The translations under genes were made by a program, and so were the position numbers. A stretch of DNA of 64,000 nucleotides from Mycobacterium asiaticum (GTDB lineage: Bacteria > Actinomycetota > Actinomycetes > Mycobacteriales > Mycobacteriaceae), in contig NZ_LZLQ01000033.1 of NCBI RefSeq assembly GCF_001673315.1, forward strand, positions 1 through 64,000, in the 5' to 3' direction. Below are positions 16,381-24,477 of the stretch, piece by piece. A model generated the notes under the pieces. It was not told the origin of the DNA. It did not search any database and worked only from the letters and a program-made list of their open reading frames with translations. Within the stretch, counting starts at the first letter, position 1; each line of letters starts with the position of its first letter.

Positions 16381-17543
16381 AGCGGGGCAGGACACCGCCG
16401 CGGCCGAACTGGCAGTCGATCGTCGAATCGCAGGGCCTGGTCTACGGGACGCCTGCGCGCGACGCCGGCGGTGCGGACCGGCCGTACTGGGACGAGTCGG
16501 TTTACTACGAATTCGAGATGGACGAGATCCTGGCCCTCGAAGCCGATGTTGAGCTACTGCACTCGATGTGCCTCAATGCCGTCGAGCAGGTGATCCTGAT
16601 GGAGCGGTACGCCGATTTCGGCCTGCCGGAATGGAGTTGGCCCCATATCGCCGAATCCTGGCGCCGGTCCGACCCACATGTGTACGGCCGCTTTGACTTG
16701 CGCTACGACGGGCGCCGGCCGGCGGTATTGCTGGAGTACAACGCCGATACTCCGACCACACTGCTGGAAGCCGCCATCTGCCAATGGTATTGGCTCAAGG
16801 ACAAGTTCCCCGGGGACGATCAGTGGAACTCGTTGCACGAACAGCTTGTCGACCGTTGGCGGGCAGTGCGAGATCTGTTGCCCAGCAACGAACTACACTT
16901 CTCCTGGTCTGGCGTCGAAGCCACCGGCGAAGATCAGATCACTACCACCTACATGCAGGAGACGGCCGCGGAGGCCGGCTTTCAGACCGTCGGCCTGCTG
17001 ATCGAGGACGTCGGTTGGGACTCCGCGCTGGAGCGGTTCGTCGATTTGGAAGAAGACCCCATTCAGGCGATCTTCAAGCTGCACCCGTGGGAGTGGGTAC
17101 TCGACGACCAGTTCGGCAAGTACGTGGTTTCCACACTGCCGCAGACGATGTGGATCGAACCGCTGTGGAAGACGTTGCTTTCGAACAAGTCGATCCTGGC
17201 CGTGCTGTGGGAGATGTATCCCGGTCACCCCAACTTACTGCCCGCATATCTCGACGACCCGCACGAACTCACCGAGTACGTGCGCAAGCCCAAACTCGGG
17301 CGTGAAGGCGCTAACGTCACCGTCGTCGGCGCCGGCATGGAGACCGCCACCGGCGGTTTCTACGGCGAGGAGGGCTTTGTCTACCAACTGCTGGACCCGC
17401 TGCCGGAATTCGACGACATGCGTCCTGCCCTGGGTGCGTGGGTTGTCGGCGACACCTCTGCGGGTCTCGGCATCCGTGAGACTGCCGGACTCATCACCGA
17501 CGACGGCGCCGCCTTCGTTCCGCACCGAATCCCGCTCAGGTAA
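16377..17543 (+). CDS. Glutathionylspermidine-synthase-like ATP-grasp protein (YgiC family)
   Basis: A 388-residue protein, the size of E. coli YgiC. It matches the synthetase domain of glutathionylspermidine synthase: GRFDLRYDGRRPAVLLEYNAD and the following TPTTLLEA hold the Arg, Asp, Glu and Asn that bind Mg-ATP. IFKLHPWEWV and ILAVLWEMYPGHPNLLPAY complete the fold. ATP-dependent amide-bond formation between a carboxylate and an amine is predicted. Whether spermidine is the amine is not known for YgiC-type stand-alone proteins. GTG 16377 overlaps the upstream stop; the frame is open further upstream but lies within the ygiB-like gene. The amidase half of bifunctional Gsp enzymes is absent. 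Confidence 0.85.
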   Translation: MKRGRTPPRPNWQSIVESQGLVYGTPARDAGGADRPYWDESVYYEFEMDEILALEADVELLHSMCLNAVEQVILMERYADFGLPEWSWPHIAESWRRSDPHVYGRFDLRYDGRRPAVLLEYNADTPTTLLEAAICQWYWLKDKFPGDDQWNSLHEQLVDRWRAVRDLLPSNELHFSWSGVEATGEDQITTTYMQETAAEAGFQTVGLLIEDVGWDSALERFVDLEEDPIQAIFKLHPWEWVLDDQFGKYVVSTLPQTMWIEPLWKTLLSNKSILAVLWEMYPGHPNLLPAYLDDPHELTEYVRKPKLGREGANVTVVGAGMETATGGFYGEEGFVYQLLDPLPEFDDMRPALGAWVVGDTSAGLGIRETAGLITDDGAAFVPHRIPLR

Positions 17544-17567
17544 CCGAAACAAGGGAGTTGATCTTCG

Positions 17568-18026
17568 ATGACGACAAGCGTTGTAGCGCTGCATTCGGGA
17601 GACTACTGGACGCGGCTCGGCAGTGGCGCCGCGGCCATCGTCCTTTATTCGATTCTTGGGCTCGTGTTGATGGTGGTCGGGTTTTACGCGATCGACCTGA
17701 CCACGCCGGGTCCGCTGCGCAAAATGGTCAACGCCGGAAAGCCCAACGCGGTCATCGTGGCCGCCGCCGGGATGGTCAGCATGGCGCTCATCGTGGTGCT
17801 GGCCATCTATTCGTCGTCGGGCAAGCTCGCTGAAGGGTTGCTGGCTTCGGCGGTCTTCGGGTTGGTGGGCATCGCGGCGCAGGTGTTGATGATGCGGATT
17901 GCCACCGTGGTGATCGGCATCGACATGGACGTTTTGTTCGAATCGGACGAGTACCGATGGGAATCGCGGATTGTGGCGGCAGCGCAATTCGCGCTGGGCA
18001 TTATCGTGGCGGTCGCGATCCTCTGA
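17568..18026 (+). CDS. DUF350 membrane protein (YjfL family)
   Basis: A 152-residue integral membrane protein with four hydrophobic helices: AAAIVLYSILGLVLMVVGFYAI, AVIVAAAGMVSMALIVVLAIY, LLASAVFGLVGIAAQVLMM and AAQFALGIIVAVAIL. The DLTTPGPLR loop and the VVIGIDMD segment are typical of DUF350 (YjfL). DUF350 genes commonly accompany YgiC-type ATP-grasp genes, and here the gene follows one by 24 nt, after AGGGAG. Function unknown; a membrane partner or transporter for the ATP-grasp product or substrate is a guess. The convergent PE gene ends 5 nt away. Confidence 0.88.
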   Translation: MTTSVVALHSGDYWTRLGSGAAAIVLYSILGLVLMVVGFYAIDLTTPGPLRKMVNAGKPNAVIVAAAGMVSMALIVVLAIYSSSGKLAEGLLASAVFGLVGIAAQVLMMRIATVVIGIDMDVLFESDEYRWESRIVAAAQFALGIIVAVAIL

Positions 18027-18031
18027 GCCTG

Positions 18032-19612
18032 CTACCCGGTGGGCCTGATCGAGAGCGCAAGCTGCTGTGGGACGTAGTTGAGCAGTAGTGGGGCGAGCCC
18101 CATGAAGGGCGTGCCGAAGACGGTGGCCTCGATGTCAGTTGGCGGGGGGAACCCCAGGGGTGGGGCATAGCCCGGCACTCCAACCGTCGCGGTCAGATAA
18201 TGCGGTTGCACAAGCAGCCCGTCGAATGGAACGTGGGGCGTGATCGCAATCGTGTGGGGGAGTGGAATTGCGATGTCAGGCACCGGTATGACGATGCCCG
18301 GCGGTATCACGATGTCCGGAAGGGGATATACGAAGTCAGTAAGACCGGTCGGCACCAGGATCGTCTCGTCCACGATCACCTGGCCGTTGAGAAAACCATT
18401 GAGAATGTTGGCCGGAGCGTCGACGAGGGTACTGATCGCTGCCACCGGGTTGCCCGTCGTTATCGCCTGGTTGAAAGAGACCAGACTGGCGGTGAAGGCG
18501 TCGAGTGCCGCGAACGGCGGGCCCGCCAGCGCATATGTGGTAATCAACGGCACACTGTAGGTGAGGCTGACGAATCCGGTTTGCGGGCTGAGCAGCGGAG
18601 CTACGACTCGCGCTTCAACATCGGTGGCGGTCAACGCATTCAGTACATTGGTGAAATTCTGCGATATCTGTCTTGGGATGGATGGCGGCATCAGGTCGGT
18701 GAGATATTGCGCTTCCTGACCGGGAATGTTCAGGATGGTGAAGAAATCATTAAGTGGGCCAAGCAATTTGGGATAGGCCGTGCCCGTCAGCGTGAGTGTG
18801 GTGGCGTCGAAGTTGATCGAGTAATTACTCACGTCGTAACCGGTGATCAGAAGCTTTCGATACGCGTCGGCTAGCTGCGCGATCGCGCCGTTGTAATTGC
18901 CTGTCGTGACGAGTGTCTGGAACGACGCCTGAACGCCCGACGCAAATGCGGGCAGTCCGGCCACCAGGCCGCTGAGCCCGCTGCTGGCCGACGTGAAGAA
19001 CGTTTGGGCAAAGCCGGCCTGGGTGTTGACGAACTGCTGGACGAAGGACGCCGCGTTGAAAGACTGCAGTTGCTGGAAAGCTGCCTGAGCGGTCGTCGGC
19101 AGATTTGCCAAGATCGTGGGGAAATTTTGGATCGTACTGGCGAAGGCGGTTGCCGTCTGCTGTGCGTAACCCAACTGGTTGGCCAGGAATTGCCGCAGGA
19201 ACGGGAACGGATTGGCGGTCCAAGCACCGCCGAGCGCCTGCAGGTTGTTGACCGTGTTGGAGAAAAGTTGGACGTACGCCCCGCCCGGGGTGGCGGCGGC
19301 ACCGGGCGCGTTGACCAGAGTGCCTGTGGCGTTGGCGATTTCGGCGCCCACATAGGCCGCCGCGCTGCCGCTCATGAGGCGGACGAACTCCGCGTGGAAT
19401 GCGGCGCTTCGAGCGCTGACGACCTGGAACTGCTGACCGAAATCCGCGAACATATTCGAAACAGCGACCGACACCTCATCGGCCGCCGCGGCGGCCAGGC
19501 CAGTTGTGGGGCTCGCCGCTGCGGCAGTCGCCTGTTCCAGCGTGGAGCCGACACTGGCTAGCTTCTCGGCCGCCGTCGTGACCCATTCCGGCGTTGTGAC
19601 CACGAACGACAT
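18032..19612 (-). CDS. PE-family protein with long non-PGRS C-terminus (Rv3812 position)
   Basis: A 526-residue protein. The first about 100 residues form a PE domain, starting MSFVVTTPEWVTTAAEKLASVGSTL and ending with the type VII export signal YVGAE (Y-x3-E). The remaining about 420 residues are not Gly-Gly-Ala repeats. They hold helical stretches rich in Asn, Phe and Gln (FVQQFVNTQAGFAQTFF), and a Pro/Ile-rich tail (PDIVIPPGIVIPVPDIAIPL) near the end. Export through an ESX system to the surface is expected. It sits where PE_PGRS62 lies in M. tuberculosis (recalled) and may be its orthologue. ATG 19612 is fixed by the PE start; the open frame upstream to 20014 is spurious. Confidence 0.88.
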   Translation of the reverse strand: MSFVVTTPEWVTTAAEKLASVGSTLEQATAAAASPTTGLAAAAADEVSVAVSNMFADFGQQFQVVSARSAAFHAEFVRLMSGSAAAYVGAEIANATGTLVNAPGAAATPGGAYVQLFSNTVNNLQALGGAWTANPFPFLRQFLANQLGYAQQTATAFASTIQNFPTILANLPTTAQAAFQQLQSFNAASFVQQFVNTQAGFAQTFFTSASSGLSGLVAGLPAFASGVQASFQTLVTTGNYNGAIAQLADAYRKLLITGYDVSNYSINFDATTLTLTGTAYPKLLGPLNDFFTILNIPGQEAQYLTDLMPPSIPRQISQNFTNVLNALTATDVEARVVAPLLSPQTGFVSLTYSVPLITTYALAGPPFAALDAFTASLVSFNQAITTGNPVAAISTLVDAPANILNGFLNGQVIVDETILVPTGLTDFVYPLPDIVIPPGIVIPVPDIAIPLPHTIAITPHVPFDGLLVQPHYLTATVGVPGYAPPLGFPPPTDIEATVFGTPFMGLAPLLLNYVPQQLALSIRPTG

Positions 19613-19719
19613 GGTCGTGTCCTCTCGACTGACTTCCCCCAGTTGCCTGTGCCCGTCAGACAGATTTGAGCTTAATCTCGCGCACCTCCGAGCGTCGGCG
19701 AATCGGCTTATTGATCCGG

Positions 19720-21015
19720 CTACCCGGCGAAATCCCGGGTCACGAACAGCAGGTGGACGAGCACCACTTGAGCGAAGAGCATTGCGAGCCCGGTGCCCAG
19801 AATCAGCGCTTTGCCCCGGCGATGATCGGCATAAATGAGCGCCAGGGCTATGTAGATACACAGACACGGCAGCGCATACCGATGTACCGCTACGAAACTG
19901 CTGTTGAGCGTGAAGAAAACGAGCGAGCACAGACCGAAGATGCCGAGCGGAACACCCTTGCCGCGATACGCGCAAAGCAGGTAAACAGAGCAACTCAACA
20001 GCAACGCGAGGCAAAGCAGCGGAATCGCGTAGTTGACCACGATGTCGTTGTCGATCGGGCGCCTACCCGCGACAGCAAGGACTGTTTCACGTGCCGAACG
20101 GAATATGGAATAGGCGAAGTTCGGATCGAACGAAAGATAACCCCACGCTTTGGTGGATTTGTAGGCAGTGAACATACCGAAGAAGTCACCGCGGACGGCC
20201 AACAAGTAGCACCCGTAAAGCAAGAACCCAGCGGGCGCCAGCAAGAAATAACCCAGGTTGCGGTTGACGGCTTTCTTGACGTTCCATTCGTACGCGCGAA
20301 AGTATTCCAGCCCGCACAGCCCGACAAAGAGGAATGCCGGGAGTCGGGTCGCGGTGAGGAGGGCGAGGGCAACGGCCATGAACGCCCAGCGCCGTTGCAG
20401 CGCGAAAGCATAGGCCCAGAACCCGACAGCGACAAAGACTGCTTCCGTGTAGAACAGATGCAGGAAGACTGCGGCAGGCGCCGCGAGGAACAGCGCGACG
20501 GTGACGTAGCGAAATTCTCGAAGCTTGAATTCACGCGAAATGGTCAAGAGCGCGGCGATGGCTAGGGCAAGGGCGACAGTGTTTACCAAGAGGCCGAGCA
20601 GCGGATAGGGAATGCTGTGGAGGGTCAGCGCCGAGCCGGTACCGACAATGAGCGGGAATAGCGGATAGAACGCGGCCGACGCGGGATTGATTTGGTAGCG
20701 CTCGTTGAGAATATTCAAATACCATTGCGCGTCCCACTGCATGGTGTGATCGAAGATCCCCGACCGATCACTGGACAGAAGCGCACCGATGAGTGTCAGC
20801 AGCGCCTGCCACGACACGGCAAGAAGCAGAGCGGTCGCTGCGTCGGAAAGACGTGCGCGGGTTCGGCGAACTGGTGCCGGTGTCTGGTGTGCCGGTTCCG
20901 GAGCAGTTGTCTCGCTGGGGGCCGCCAGCGTGAGCAGTTGTTCGGACTCGATCCGCACACGCCCTCCCTCGGTAAGCGCCGGTACGAAGTCCCTGAGGCT
21001 ACCGAGGCGCCGCAT
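19720..21015 (-). CDS. PIG-V-like polytopic mannosyltransferase / GT-C glycosyltransferase
   Basis: A 431-residue membrane protein with about nine to ten hydrophobic helices. The first extracytoplasmic loop carries QWDAQWYLNILNERYQINP and AAFYPLFPLIVG, matching the PIG-V (GPI mannosyltransferase 2) signature WDxxWYLxI...FxPLxPL. Such proteins use polyprenyl-phospho-mannose and act on the outer face of the membrane. The acceptor is unknown; lipoglycans or glycolipids are plausible. I chose ATG 21015, but an ATG at 21117 would add 34 residues. Several helices lie in sequence that is less GC-rich than the flanks. I do not recall it at this place in M. tuberculosis, so it is probably accessory. 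Confidence 0.78.
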   Translation of the reverse strand: MRRLGSLRDFVPALTEGGRVRIESEQLLTLAAPSETTAPEPAHQTPAPVRRTRARLSDAATALLLAVSWQALLTLIGALLSSDRSGIFDHTMQWDAQWYLNILNERYQINPASAAFYPLFPLIVGTGSALTLHSIPYPLLGLLVNTVALALAIAALLTISREFKLREFRYVTVALFLAAPAAVFLHLFYTEAVFVAVGFWAYAFALQRRWAFMAVALALLTATRLPAFLFVGLCGLEYFRAYEWNVKKAVNRNLGYFLLAPAGFLLYGCYLLAVRGDFFGMFTAYKSTKAWGYLSFDPNFAYSIFRSARETVLAVAGRRPIDNDIVVNYAIPLLCLALLLSCSVYLLCAYRGKGVPLGIFGLCSLVFFTLNSSFVAVHRYALPCLCIYIALALIYADHRRGKALILGTGLAMLFAQVVLVHLLFVTRDFAG

Positions 21016-21164
21016 TAACCGCACTTGATACCCACTTGCGCGGGGAGTCACACCTTGTCCGGCATTAGACGCGGACAGGGGCTGCCAGGTTCCATCCTCA
21101 AAGCTGTTGCACTGCATGGGGATTTGCGTCTCAACTTGTCGGGACCGAGCGGTATTATTCGAAC

Positions 21165-22543
21165 ATGCTTTCGAGTTCTCGTGAGGAGATTGACGAGGTC
21201 TTCGACGCACTCGATACCGACGCTGATCGGTTCTGTGCGTTGACTTTCGACGCGATCACCACCCCGGAGCGGTTGCGGGCGTTGGAGCGGTTAGAACAGG
21301 TGAGCCGCCGCCTACGCAGCCCGCAGCACACCCTGATCAACGAGGTCGGCGCCCAGGCCAGCGCTGAAGAGTTGGGCGGGACGCTGCGGGGTGCGTTGGC
21401 GGACAGGTTGCGGATCACCAAAGCCGAAGCCAGCCGCCGCATCGCCGACGCCCAAGACCTCGGGCCGCGCCGCGCCTTGACCGGGCAACCCTTGGCGCCG
21501 GTGCTCAGTGCGACCGCTCAGGCCCAGCGCGAAGGCTTGATCGGCGACGGGCACATCAAAGTCATCCGCGACTTCTTCGACCACCTGCCCGCCACCGTGG
21601 ACGTGTTCACCCGCGAAGCCGCCGAAGCCGACCTGGCCGCCAAAGCTTGTGAATACCGGCCCGATCAGGTCGCCACATACGCCCGCCACCTGATGGACCT
21701 GCTGCACCCCGACGGCGACTTCTCCGACGGGGAACGCGCCCGCAAACGCGGCCTGACCCTGGGCGCCCAGGACGCCGATGGCATGTCCCGGTTGACCGGC
21801 GTGATCACCCCCGAGTTACGCGCACTGCTGGAGGCTGTCTGGGCCAAACTCGCCGCCCCGGGCATGTGCAACCCCGACGATGAGGCTCCACGCGTGGACG
21901 GCGAACCCGACGAGGAAACCGCCCGCCGCGACACCCGCAGCACCAGCCAACGCCACCACGACGCCCTGGTCGCCGGGATCCGCGCGCTGTTCGCCTCCGG
22001 CGATCTGGGTCAGCACCGTGGGCTGCCCGTGTCGGTCATCGTCACCACTAGTTGAAGGATCTGGAAGCCGGCACCGGTAAAGCCCGCACCAGCGGCGACA
22101 CCCTGCTCCCCATGACCGACCTGATCCGCATGGCCAGCCACGCCCACCACTACCTCGCGATCTTCGACGGCGCCAAACCCCTCGCGCTCTACCACACCAA
22201 ACGCCTGGCCTCCCCCGCCCAACGGATCATGCTGGCCGCCATACACGGTGGCTGCACCAAACCGGGCTGCGATGCCCCGGCCTACCACAGCGAAGTCCAC
22301 CACGTCACCGGCTGGACAACCACCGCCCGCACCGACATCACCGACCTCACCCTGGCCTGCGGCCCCCACAACAGACTCGCCGAAACCGGATGGACCACCC
22401 GCACCAACACCCACCACCAAACCGAATGGCTACCACCACCCCACCTCGACCACGGCCAACCCCGCACCAACAGCTTCCACCACCCCGAGAAACTCTTCAC
22501 CGACGAAGACGACGAGAAAGACGACGACGACGAAGATCCCTAG
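21165..22543 (+). pseudogene. DUF222/HNH endonuclease of the 13E12 type, broken by one frameshift
   Basis: Two frames together give one DUF222-HNH protein. Frame A (21165-22055) encodes the DUF222 part, from [17 protein letters not shown] to [10 protein letters not shown] and a stop. Frame B continues immediately (from about 22052) as [16 protein letters not shown] and includes the HNH nuclease motif [21 protein letters not shown], then N and C ligands, to 22543. Loss of one base near 22049-22052 (ACTAGTTG) explains the break. These proteins occur in many copies in mycobacteria, as in REP13E12 repeats. The very acidic C-terminus ([13 protein letters not shown]) is unusual. The stop overlaps the convergent decarboxylase gene by 4 nt (CTAG). 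A sequencing error would restore a 450-460 residue gene. Confidence 0.82.
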
Positions 22544-24456
22544 CTGCGCAACGACTTCGGCGGCACCGTGCACGCAGCCAACGAGGCAGCGTCGATGGTG
22601 CGCGGGCGGTAAGGCAATGTCGCCAGCCGCTTCGACATCACCGCAGCCGGGTCGCCATGCAGCTGACCGGAAAGGCCGGAGAGAAAGGCCCACTCGTGTT
22701 CGTTACTACCGAAATACACGACAGTAGAGAATGTTTCGTGGAAGCGACGCCAGGACGACCGCAATGTCTCGTTTCGCCACAGCGTCGGGCAGCCGGCCTG
22801 GTCGACCACCACCCGGCCGATCTCACGGCACCTGGCCAGGAAGCCGGTGTCGTACAGACGGTTGTGCTGGGCCGGCTCGATGCGCTCGTCGGGTAGGTCG
22901 ACGATCACGATGTCGTAGGGGTCCGAGCAGTGCTCCACGAAGTCCCAGCCGTCGCGGTAGTGCATGTGGACCGAGCCCAGTCCCTGTTCGGCGCTGCGCA
23001 ATTGGTCGACCGAGTAACCGTACGGCAGGTGTTCGGCGCATAGCCGGACCGCTTCGCGATCGATATCGACGTGGTCGACGTGCGTCGCCCCGGCCGCGAT
23101 CGCGAGTTGGCTCACCACACCTTCCCCGGAACCGATGACGAGCACCCGTCCGATCCGATCGGCCAGCAGTAGCGCGGGCACCAGCAGCGCCTCGTGATAG
23201 ACGAGTTGGCTGAACTCGGTGCTCTGCCGTTCGTCGTCGCTGAACAACGCGACACCTTGCGGGGTTCGGCCGATGACCAGGTGCTGGTATTCGGTCCGGA
23301 CTTCGCAGATCACCTCCGAGAGCCACCAGTTCCTGGTCATTCCCGGTGCGAGCGGCTCGGCGATTGTCCGGCCGGTACTGGCAGCGGCACCGAAATATGT
23401 TGGCAGTGGCGGAAATCCATTGAAATCCACCGACCCGTAGCTCGCGGTGTAAGCGCCCGCATCTTCGATCTGGACGGAATCACCAGGCCGTAGCGTCACC
23501 GGTAGCGGGTAGTCGCGGTATAGCACGTCATCCCCGTCACAAGTCGGCCCCGCGACCACGGCATCGCCGGCCGAATCCCCATCGCGTCGGGTCCGCAGCC
23601 GATACCGGATGTACTCGTTCTCGGTTTCCGCAAGCCCCCCATAGCGACCAATGTCGAGATACACCCAGCGGCGACCGTCGGTGCCGGTGCGCACCGAGAC
23701 CACTTCACACTCGATACGCCCGGCTGAACCCACGATAGCGCGGCCCGGTTCCAACACCAATTGCGGTGCGCGGGAACCGAAGTAACGGTCCAGCGCCGAG
23801 GTAATGGTGTCCGCAATCACCTCGATCGCGGGCGCGTCCCCCGCGTACGGCAGCGGAAACCCGCCACCGACATTGATAGTCGGCAATTCCCCGAATATCT
23901 CGGCTACCGTAGCAGCGCAGCGAATCCCGATATTCCACGCGTCCGGATCGAGTTGCTGTGATCCCACGTGAAAGCTCACACCCTCCGGCGCCAGGCCGAG
24001 CTCCCGCGCACGGCTCAACAGCGTCGCGGCTTCCTCCGGCGTGCAACCGAACTTATGCCCGAATGGCGTAATCGACGGCGGAAACAGCGGCGCAACACGA
24101 CATTCCACCGCAGCGCCGGGCGCGTGCTCGGCCAGCACCGCAAGATCATGCGCGGTGTCGAAGGCGAAGCGCCGAACTCCCGCTCCATAGGAGTGCAGCA
24201 CCGCCGTCGGTTTCTTGATGGTGTTGCCAAAGGTCAACCGGCGGCCCTCGATTCCGACCGCTACGCAGGTGTTGACCTCACCCACCGACGCGACGTCGAA
24301 CTCCGCTCCCTCGTCGGCAAGCAGCCGCAGGATGGGTGCAGCTGGATTCGCCTTGACGGCGTACCGGATCCGCGCGCCAGGCAGGGCAGCTTGCAGGGTA
24401 CCGAAATTGCCGCGGACGCGATCGAGGTCGATCGTCAGATAGGGCGTCTCCGGCAC
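22540..24456 (-). CDS. Fusion: ornithine-decarboxylase-like PLP domain plus spermidine-synthase-like domain
   Basis: A 638-residue bifunctional-looking protein. Residues about 1-385 are a fold-type III PLP decarboxylase with [19 protein letters not shown] (Schiff-base Lys), [33 protein letters not shown] (catalytic Cys and Asp) and FNGF, all typical of ornithine decarboxylases. Residues about 400-600 resemble aminopropyltransferases: [37 protein letters not shown] and [11 protein letters not shown]. The usual GGGDG reads GSGEG, and the DE before YHE is replaced, so substrate binding may differ from true spermidine synthase. Putrescine made by the first domain could feed the second, but no AdoMet decarboxylase is visible in the window. 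GTG 24456 is the start. Confidence 0.85.
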   Translation of the reverse strand: MPETPYLTIDLDRVRGNFGTLQAALPGARIRYAVKANPAAPILRLLADEGAEFDVASVGEVNTCVAVGIEGRRLTFGNTIKKPTAVLHSYGAGVRRFAFDTAHDLAVLAEHAPGAAVECRVAPLFPPSITPFGHKFGCTPEEAATLLSRARELGLAPEGVSFHVGSQQLDPDAWNIGIRCAATVAEIFGELPTINVGGGFPLPYAGDAPAIEVIADTITSALDRYFGSRAPQLVLEPGRAIVGSAGRIECEVVSVRTGTDGRRWVYLDIGRYGGLAETENEYIRYRLRTRRDGDSAGDAVVAGPTCDGDDVLYRDYPLPVTLRPGDSVQIEDAGAYTASYGSVDFNGFPPLPTYFGAAASTGRTIAEPLAPGMTRNWWLSEVICEVRTEYQHLVIGRTPQGVALFSDDERQSTEFSQLVYHEALLVPALLLADRIGRVLVIGSGEGVVSQLAIAAGATHVDHVDIDREAVRLCAEHLPYGYSVDQLRSAEQGLGSVHMHYRDGWDFVEHCSDPYDIVIVDLPDERIEPAQHNRLYDTGFLARCREIGRVVVDQAGCPTLWRNETLRSSWRRFHETFSTVVYFGSNEHEWAFLSGLSGQLHGDPAAVMSKRLATLPYRPRTIDAASLAACTVPPKSLRS

Positions 24457-24477
24457 ACGTGGCAGATTAGCGCCGGC

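Noticed and set aside
21016..21164. Start of the mannosyltransferase at 21210
   Set aside because: It would overlap the start of the divergent DUF222 gene (21165), and the added residues are not hydrophobic or conserved in appearance. ATG 21117 remains possible.
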